DNA of 11,139 bases. It comes from Aquificaceae bacterium (GTDB lineage: Bacteria > Aquificota > Aquificia > Aquificales > Aquificaceae). The first letter of the stretch is position 1; each line of letters opens with the position of its first letter. This document shows positions 6,811 through 11,139 of the stretch, one piece after another. Under the pieces are notes generated by a model. It saw nothing but the letters and a program-made list of their open reading frames with translations. It did not search any database and was not told where the DNA came from. Location: the NCBI GenBank assembly GCA_026983685.1, contig JALSTO010000185.1, forward strand, positions 1 through 11,139, written 5' to 3'. The translations under genes and the position numbers were made by a program.

Positions 6811-7607
6811 GACACCTCCCTTTTTAACTTGCTTGAGGCAAAAGCCAGAACAACTACGGTTCCAAAGACTGCAAAACCTATACCTCCAAATATGATCGTC
6901 GGGTTAACTACAAAGGTGCTCCTGCTCGGGTCGTAGGTGTAGCAGACAAGGAGTGCAAGATCAACGACAGAATTGGCAGTTATCCTTCCGCCCTCAGCCT
7001 CAGCGAGTGATATCCTAACATCCCTTTCTTTGGGGTTAACACCGAAGAGATACCTCGTTATCCTCCCATCCGGTGCGAGGAATATATAGACGTTGGGATG
7101 GACGAAGGTTTTGTCCCTCTCTGAATAGAAAAACCTGAAACCAACGCTTCCGAGGAGTTTGTCAACTTCCTCCTTAGGTATTAGACCGAATATCCACTGA
7201 GCTGTGAAGGGTCCGTGGGCTTTCTTGAACTTCTTTAGGGTCTGGAGTGTATCTCTTTCATCAAAGGAGAGAACGAGCACGTTGAAGTCCCTGTTTCTCA
7301 AAGACTTCTCTCTCTTTATGAGCTTGTTAAGATTGTCTATCCTTATGGGACAAGAACCTTCACAGGTGTAGTAGGAGGGCAGGAGTATCGTCGGCTTCTT
7401 GGAGATGAGCGTGTAGAGGTCAATCTCCTTCCCACTTTCAAGGATGACCCTGGAGTTGGCTATGTAGTTACCCAAATACCTCTTCTCATCTATCTTCAAA
7501 ACAGAGGGGTCAAAGAAATCCTTTCGGAGGACGCTTGTTGAACCCACAGCCTCGGCGAGGGCAAAGGACATAGCGGTAAGAAGGAGCAAGAGCATATTCC
7601 TCATCAT
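6807..7607 (-). CDS. senC: SCO1/SenC-family copper chaperone of the A-family oxidase operon
   Basis: A 266-residue thioredoxin-fold protein for assembly of the CuA centre, most likely of CoxB1 encoded directly after it. It has a hydrophobic signal segment (about 5-18, ending ALAEA), the copper motif CEGSCP (C82, C86), H170 in FVHPNV and a C-terminal membrane helix (about 237-256). I chose the ATG at 7607: it overlaps the coxC stop as ATGA, like the other junctions in this operon, and gives a normal signal peptide. The frame is open upstream to an ATG at 7655, but that start has no ribosome binding site and would put a polar Cys-containing extension before the signal peptide. It shares only the SCO core with the copy at 1255-1956. 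A segment between the His motif and the C-terminal helix (LLVCYTYDPSRS, 219-230) is typical of membrane-anchored bacterial SCO proteins. Confidence 0.92.
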   Translation of the reverse strand: MMRNMLLLLLTAMSFALAEAVGSTSVLRKDFFDPSVLKIDEKRYLGNYIANSRVILESGKEIDLYTLISKKPTILLPSYYTCEGSCPIRIDNLNKLIKREKSLRNRDFNVLVLSFDERDTLQTLKKFKKAHGPFTAQWIFGLIPKEEVDKLLGSVGFRFFYSERDKTFVHPNVYIFLAPDGRITRYLFGVNPKERDVRISLAEAEGGRITANSVVDLALLVCYTYDPSRSTFVVNPTIIFGGIGFAVFGTVVVLAFASSKLKREVS

Positions 7608-8383
7608 ATCGCCGCTGACCCCACAAGATATGCCGTTCCAGCAACGAGCATCCACATGACATCAACGAAGTGCCAGTAAGCTGAAGCTGCCTTCATCAGC
7701 GTAGGCTTGTCCTTGTTCATCTTACCACTGGCAAGGAGCCACATAACGTAGAGCTGGGTTATGAGACCAACCAGAACGTGGGAGGTATGAAGACCCGTGA
7801 GGGAGTAAAAGCCCGTTCCGTAGGCACTTGCACTCAGCGTGAAGCCTTCATGCCACAGGTGTATCCACTCCCTTACGTGAAGGACAACGAAGAGAGCACC
7901 CAGAAGGAAGGTGAGCCCTGTCCATGTAAGAGCTTTTCCGTTGTCTCCTTCTTCCTCAAGGGCAAGTTCAGCCTTAAATATGGTGAAGCTTGAAGCCCAA
8001 AGTATAAGGGTGAGAAGCCCAGCCATTCCAAGACTTATGCCTTCAGGTACCCACTTGGACCACTCATCCGCGTGGGCGGTCCTTGCGGTCCAGAAGAAGG
8101 CAAAGAGCGTTCCGAAGATTACCAACTCGGAAAGTATGAAGGTAAGTATTCCCAGCCAGCCGAAGCCCTCATCCTTCTCAACCTGGAAGTGCTCATTAGC
8201 CCATCCAGCGGAACCTACGAGTATGAGCACGAGTGCAACCCCGCCAGTTATCAAGCCGGCCATCTGCCAACCGTAGTGGAAGAACATCGTGAATGCTATC
8301 GGTACGAGCAGGATACCGATACCGATCGGGAAGGGCCAAACGCTGACCTCGTGGTGCGGATGATGAACAGCTCCCTGTGCCAT
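7604..8383 (-). CDS. coxC: Cytochrome c oxidase subunit III
   Basis: Seven predicted membrane helices in 259 residues, the usual length and topology for subunit III, which carries no metal but stabilises subunit I. Signature segments: SELVIFGTLFAFFW (85-98) with the conserved glutamate E86, LHTSHVLVG (198-206), and the C-terminal YWHFVDVMWM (236-245). The N terminus is His-rich (HHPHHE, 7-12). The ATG at 8383 is preceded by GTTAAGGAGGGATTGAG, a strong Shine-Dalgarno. It is the first gene of the operon coxC-senC-coxB1-coxA1; the order is unusual in beginning with subunit III. Subunit III belongs to A-family oxidases, so it pairs with CoxA1/CoxB1 rather than the ba3-like enzyme. No coxD (subunit IV) or heme A synthesis gene is in the window. 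Confidence 0.95.
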   Translation of the reverse strand: MAQGAVHHPHHEVSVWPFPIGIGILLVPIAFTMFFHYGWQMAGLITGGVALVLILVGSAGWANEHFQVEKDEGFGWLGILTFILSELVIFGTLFAFFWTARTAHADEWSKWVPEGISLGMAGLLTLILWASSFTIFKAELALEEEGDNGKALTWTGLTFLLGALFVVLHVREWIHLWHEGFTLSASAYGTGFYSLTGLHTSHVLVGLITQLYVMWLLASGKMNKDKPTLMKAASAYWHFVDVMWMLVAGTAYLVGSAAI

Positions 8384-8420
8384 CTCAATCCCTCCTTAAC
8401 GTAAACATAAACTCACAAAA

Positions 8421-8448
8421 ATGATATAAATCAGCTGAAAAATATCAT
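8421..8448. promoter_or_regulatory. 28-bp palindrome over the coxC promoter, putative operator
   Basis: Arms ATGATAT (8421-8427) and ATATCAT (8442-8448) flank the perfect palindrome TCAGCTGA (8431-8438), with 3-bp AAA spacers on each side, so 22 of 28 positions are symmetric. The centre is at the predicted coxC transcription start and one arm overlaps the -10 box. It does not resemble the GTTAG-N6-YTAAM sites, so another regulator is implied. Role inferred. Confidence 0.5.
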
Positions 8449-8472
8449 ATAGCAGAGGTTTAACAGGTGCAA
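8444..8472 (-). promoter_or_regulatory. Predicted promoter of coxC-senC-coxB1-coxA1
   Basis: On the minus strand TTGCAC (8472-8467) and TATGAT (8449-8444) are separated by 17 bp; the start would fall near 8437, giving a leader of about 54 bases. The -10 lies within the 28-bp palindrome, suggesting regulation at initiation. Confidence 0.5.
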
Positions 8473-8659
8473 GGTTTTTATTTTAAAAAATGATTTTAAT
8501 GTCAGTTTATTTTATTTAATAAGTTTTTAAGGTTCTAAAGAAGGTTAGTTAGTATGTATTAACAAATGAACAGGCTTCACAGCATAAGTAATTAATAATC
8601 CTTACAATTTTAAGCTTTATATAGCCCCCTCTTTAAGGGGAAGCACCAAAACCCACTCT
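8473..8659. other. AT-rich remainder of the coxC-sqr intergenic region
   Basis: The intergenic region between coxC and sqr is 340 bp (8384-8723) without a gene. Besides the promoters and palindromes listed separately it holds AT-rich DNA and one small hairpin, CCCCT-CTTTA-AGGGG (8626-8640), without a T run on either strand. The longest short frames give only trivial peptides with no ribosome binding site. I see no tRNA, small RNA or mobile element in it. Confidence 0.6.
8548..8563. promoter_or_regulatory. Putative operator, copy 2 (GTTAG-N6-TTAAC), in the coxC-sqr intergenic region
   Basis: GTTAGTATGTATTAAC is a near-perfect palindrome: 7-bp half-sites GTTAGTA / TATTAAC with one mismatch around TG. 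No convincing promoter overlaps it. Its centre lies 144 bp from that of copy 3, so it could be an auxiliary site for sqr or act toward coxC. Binding is inferred. Confidence 0.4.
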
Positions 8660-8688
8660 TTGAAAGATGGTAAAAAGAGTTCTATAAT
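8660..8688 (+). promoter_or_regulatory. Predicted sigma-70 promoter of sqr and the TetR gene
   Basis: TTGAAA (8660-8665) and a perfect TATAAT (8683-8688) with an ideal 17-bp spacer. The predicted start, near 8695, falls inside operator copy 3 (8692-8707). The leader is about 29 bases and carries the AGGAGG of sqr. Confidence 0.7.
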
Positions 8689-8691
8689 AGA

Positions 8692-8707
8692 GTTAGCACT
8701 TACTAAA
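8692..8707. promoter_or_regulatory. Putative operator, copy 3 (GTTAG-N6-CTAAA), over the sqr start site
   Basis: GTTAGCACTTACTAAA follows the sqr -10 box by 3 bp and spans the predicted start, a classic repressor position. It has the same half-site spacing as copies at 4319-4334 and 8548-8563; the outer base of the right half differs. The TetR-type gene behind sqr is the obvious candidate to bind it and would then be autoregulated. Confidence 0.5.
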
Positions 8708-8723
8708 TTTCAGGAGGTGTGAG

Positions 8724-10016
8724 ATGAGTAAGCATGTTGTCATTATAGGTGGCGGAATAGGAGGTATAGCGACCGCCTACAACCTGAGAAAGATGGACGG
8801 AAACCTGAAGATAACGGTGATATCAAACAGACCATACTTTGGCTTCACTCCAGCCTTCCCCCATTTGGCCTTAGGATGGAGGAAGTTTGAGGACATAACC
8901 GTGCCCCTTGCACCCCTGCTCCCCAAGTTCAACATTGATTTCATAAACGAGTCCGCAGAGTCCATAGACCCTGACAACAACAAGGTGAAGCTGAAATCGG
9001 GAAGGGAAGTAGAGTACGATTACCTGGTCATAGCCACAGGTCCCAAGCTTGTGTTCGGTGCGGAGGGGCAGGAGGAAAACTCTACATCTGTATGCACAGC
9101 GGAACATGCCCTTGAGACCCAGAAGAAGCTTGAGGAGTTTTACAGGGATCCCGGACCTGTGGTGATAGGTGCGATACCAGGGGTTAGCTGTTTCGGACCT
9201 GCCTACGAGTTTGCCTTTATGCTGAACTACGAGCTCGTGAAGAGGAACCTCAGGCACAAGGTCCCGATGACCTACATAACCTCTGAACCCTATATAGGGC
9301 ATCTCGGTCTTGGAGGTGTAGGTCCCTCTAAGAGGATGATGGAGGACCTCTTTGCGGAGAAGGATATAAAGTACATAACTAACGTTAAGGTGACGAAGAT
9401 TGAGAGGGATAAGGTAGTATATGAAGACCTTGATGGGAACACCCACGAAGAGCCTGCGAAGTTCACGATGTTCATGCCGAGATTTCAGGGTCCCGATGTG
9501 GTTGCCTCCGCAGGAGACAAGGTTGCCAACCCCATGAACAAGATGGTGATAGTCAATAGGTGTTTCCAGAACCCAACATACAAGAACATATACGGAGTCG
9601 GTGTAGTTACTGCCATACCCCCTGTTGAGAAGACTCCTGTCCCGACGGGTGCTCCCAAGACCGGGCAGATGATAGAGGGAATGGCTCTTGCAGTAGCCAC
9701 CAACATAGTGAACGACATCCACAACTCACCAGACAGGTACGCTCCAACCCTCGCTGCGATATGTATAGCGGACATGGGAAAGGAAGCCGCAGGCTTTATA
9801 GCCAATCCTGTCATACCTCCGAGGGCATGGGTTAAGACAAAGAAGGCAGGATGGGTCCACTATCTCAAGACAGCCTTTGAGAAGTACTTCCTCTGGAAGG
9901 TTAAAAGGGGCGATATCTCACCATGGTTTGAGGAGAAGGCTCTTGAGATACTGCTACACCTGAAGCCGATGGAGCTCTGCAAGGAGTGTGAGGGTTCTCC
10001 CGGCTCCCGTTGCTGA
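8724..10016 (+). CDS. sqr: Sulfide:quinone oxidoreductase (type I)
   Basis: Peripheral membrane flavoprotein that oxidises sulfide to sulfur or polysulfide and reduces quinone. At 430 residues it has the length of the Aquifex aeolicus enzyme. It begins with a Rossmann fold GGGIGG (9-14), with a second nucleotide-fold strand (YLVIATGPKL, 100-109). The three redox cysteines are C124, C156 and C347; E162, K312, I346 and F385 occupy the positions assigned in that enzyme to flavin and quinone sites. The C-terminal region (about 376-415) has two amphipathic helices, as in the membrane anchor of the family. The tail adds C419, C422 and C430 (LCKECEGSPGSRC). The ATG at 8724 follows AGGAGGTGTGAG. It is co-transcribed with the TetR gene, and divergent from the oxidase operons that would receive its electrons through quinone, bc1 and cytochrome c. 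High confidence. Confidence 0.97.
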   Translation: MSKHVVIIGGGIGGIATAYNLRKMDGNLKITVISNRPYFGFTPAFPHLALGWRKFEDITVPLAPLLPKFNIDFINESAESIDPDNNKVKLKSGREVEYDYLVIATGPKLVFGAEGQEENSTSVCTAEHALETQKKLEEFYRDPGPVVIGAIPGVSCFGPAYEFAFMLNYELVKRNLRHKVPMTYITSEPYIGHLGLGGVGPSKRMMEDLFAEKDIKYITNVKVTKIERDKVVYEDLDGNTHEEPAKFTMFMPRFQGPDVVASAGDKVANPMNKMVIVNRCFQNPTYKNIYGVGVVTAIPPVEKTPVPTGAPKTGQMIEGMALAVATNIVNDIHNSPDRYAPTLAAICIADMGKEAAGFIANPVIPPRAWVKTKKAGWVHYLKTAFEKYFLWKVKRGDISPWFEEKALEILLHLKPMELCKECEGSPGSRC

Positions 10017-10027
10017 GAGGTGAAGCT

Positions 10028-10612
10028 ATGGAGAGCACGAGAGAGAAAATAGTAAGGATAGGCGCTCAGATAATAGCCCACGAGGGTCTCAAGATGTTCA
10101 CCGCTAAGAGGATAGGAGAGAGGCTCGGCATATCGGATGCAGCGATATTCAAGCACTTCCCGACAATGGACAGCATAGCGGAGGAGATAATCTCAAGGTA
10201 CACACAGGAGTGTATGAGAAGGGTTGAAGAGGCGATAGAGAAGGGAAGGGACCCCGTGGAGAAGCTGAAGCTGATAATTGAAGGGCACATAGACCTTCTG
10301 GAGGAGACACGGGGCATAAGCCCCGTGCTCTGCTTTGAATTCTCCAGAAGCAACAAGAGGAAGCTCAAGAAGATGATATTTGAGTTTCTAAACACCTACG
10401 CCAAAAAGGTAGGAAGCGTTATAGATGAGGGCATACGCGAGGGGGAAATAAGGGCTGACATTGATGTTGAGGAGGTCAGCTTCTCCTTCATAGGCCTGAT
10501 GCAGGCAAAGGTCTTTCAGTGGTTCATAAGGGGAAGGAAAGGAAAGATAGTAAAAGACAGGGAATCCTTCAAGAAAGTCATCCTTGAGGGGCTTATCACC
10601 CGCCGACCCTGA
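10028..10612 (+). CDS. TetR/AcrR-family transcriptional regulator
   Basis: A 194-residue protein with the TetR N-terminal domain: helix 1 (REKIVRIGAQIIAHEG, 5-20), then the helix-turn-helix TAKRIGERLGISDAAIFKHF (26-44... through F44 region), ending in the family-typical FKHF. The C-terminal ligand/dimerisation domain is all-helical with no recognisable ligand signature. It contains only two cysteines, C62 (just after the DNA-binding domain) and C102. I chose the ATG at 10028, preceded by GAGAGGTGAAGCT; a TTG at 10010, overlapping the sqr stop, is an alternative. The gap to sqr is 11 bp, so it lies in one operon with sqr and is a good candidate to read the GTTAG-N6-YTAAM sites. The inducer is unknown; sulfide, polysulfide or a quinone-like or lipid ligand are possible. 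The 3' end overlaps moaA by 17 bp. Confidence 0.9.
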   Translation: MESTREKIVRIGAQIIAHEGLKMFTAKRIGERLGISDAAIFKHFPTMDSIAEEIISRYTQECMRRVEEAIEKGRDPVEKLKLIIEGHIDLLEETRGISPVLCFEFSRSNKRKLKKMIFEFLNTYAKKVGSVIDEGIREGEIRADIDVEEVSFSFIGLMQAKVFQWFIRGRKGKIVKDRESFKKVILEGLITRRP

Positions 10613-11139
10613 ACATCTCAACCTTTTCAGCCTTAGCCCCGCTCCTGAACCTGAGCTCGGAGTATCTGTCCTCCCTTTCAGACCAGAGGGAGGCAATAAA
10701 GTCTATAATTTCTTCATCGGAAGCACCTGAGCGAAGTAGCCCCTTAACGTCATACCCTTTCCCAGAGAAAAGACATGTAAAGAGCTTTCCATCCGCAGAT
10801 AACCTCAATCTCGTACACCCTCTACAGAAGGGCTTGGTAACAGAGGCTATAACGCCTACCTCAAGGGAGACGTCTTTGTAGCGGTAGTTGAAGGAGGTCT
10901 CACTCTCCTCCCGTCTGCCAAGCTCTTCAAGTCCATACCTACCTTTTAGGGTCTTTACTATCTCCTCCGCGGGAACGACCTTATCCATACTCCATCCGTT
11001 GAGGGTTCCAACATCCATGTACTCTATAAATCTCAATACATACCCCTTCTCCCTGCAGAACTCCGCTATATCAAGTATCTCATCGTTGTTAATACCTCTC
11101 ACAACAATGGTGTTAACCTTCACTGGGGTCAGTCCTACT
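10596..11139 (-). CDS. moaA: GTP 3',8-cyclase MoaA, C-terminal half (truncated by window edge)
   Basis: Radical-SAM enzyme of molybdenum cofactor synthesis that, with MoaC, turns GTP into cyclic pyranopterin monophosphate. Only the C-terminal 180 residues are inside the window. Visible markers are GLTPVKVNT near the edge, FIEYMDVG, and the second iron-sulfur cluster motif C-x2-C-x13-C beginning at PFCRGC and ending LFTC, which binds GTP in this family. The protein ends in the conserved double glycine (RVGG). The radical-SAM cluster lies in the missing N-terminal part. The frame stays open through a GTG at 11123 to the window edge, so that codon is not the start. It is convergent with the TetR gene, with a 17-bp tail overlap. 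Confidence 0.95.
   Translation of the reverse strand, partial: VGLTPVKVNTIVVRGINNDEILDIAEFCREKGYVLRFIEYMDVGTLNGWSMDKVVPAEEIVKTLKGRYGLEELGRREESETSFNYRYKDVSLEVGVIASVTKPFCRGCTRLRLSADGKLFTCLFSGKGYDVKGLLRSGASDEEIIDFIASLWSEREDRYSELRFRSGAKAEKVEMFRVGG

Noticed and set aside
7608..7655. Longer senC start at 7655
   Set aside because: It has no Shine-Dalgarno and would place a polar extension before the signal peptide; the ATG at 7607 fits the ATGA overlap pattern of the operon.
8626..8640. CCCCT-CTTTA-AGGGG hairpin as a terminator
   Set aside because: The stem is only 5 bp, no T run follows on either strand, and no gene ends near it.
8871..9722. A 283-codon minus-strand open frame inside sqr
   Set aside because: It lies entirely opposite the sqr coding sequence, whose motifs are intact. 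Its product matches nothing I recognise.
11121..11123. GTG as the moaA start codon
   Set aside because: The frame continues to the window edge, and the residues before it (GLTPV) belong to a conserved MoaA segment; the gene is truncated by the window.
1..11139. CRISPR arrays, insertion sequences, tRNA or rRNA genes
   Set aside because: No regularly spaced repeats, transposase motifs, terminal inverted repeats or cloverleaf or rRNA segments were seen.

Overview
The window looks like part of the chromosome of a thermophilic, sulfur-oxidising member of the Aquificaceae (Aquifex/Hydrogenobacter/Thermocrinis relatives). Three things point there. The sulfide:quinone reductase has the same 430-residue length and the same numbering of functional residues (Cys124, Cys156, Cys347, Glu162, Lys312, Ile346, Phe385) as I recall for the Aquifex aeolicus enzyme. 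It sits beside a cluster of two cytochrome oxidases, as in Aquifex. Codon use is rich in AGG/AGA and ATA. Genus and species cannot be fixed from the sequence alone.

Layout. Positions 1-487 (minus) hold the N-terminal part of a geranylgeranyl-reductase-family FAD enzyme. Divergent from it, 21 bp away, is uppP (509-1279, plus). From 1255 to 8383 the minus strand carries two oxidase operons back to back. The upstream one is coxC-senC-coxB1-coxA1 (8383 to 4487), an A-family oxidase with the YS variant of the proton-channel motif, whose genes overlap by ATGA; a hairpin at 4436-4454 follows it. The downstream one is IIa-coxB2-coxA2-sco (4305 to 1255), a ba3-like B-family oxidase with its own strong promoter and a 39-residue subunit IIa that is easily missed. 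Divergent from coxC across a 340-bp AT-rich intergenic region is sqr (8724-10016, plus), followed by a TetR-family regulator gene (10028-10612). The window ends with the C-terminal half of moaA (minus), overlapping the TetR gene tail to tail.

How the genes work together. SQR takes electrons from sulfide into the quinone pool. The bc1 complex (not in this window) passes them to cytochrome c, and the two oxidases reduce oxygen. The two SCO/SenC proteins would supply copper to the CuA sites of the two subunits II.

Most interesting signal. A 16-bp dyad, GTTAG-N6-YTAAM, occurs three times in non-coding DNA: across the predicted sqr start site (8692-8707), further upstream in the same intergenic region (8548-8563), and in the leader of the IIa-coxB2-coxA2 operon (4319-4334). 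With a TetR-type gene directly behind sqr, this suggests a local regulon in which one repressor with two cysteines co-controls sulfide oxidation and the ba3-type oxidase. A separate 28-bp palindrome covers the -10 and start region of the predicted coxC promoter and would be a different control site. Both are inferences from sequence read by eye.
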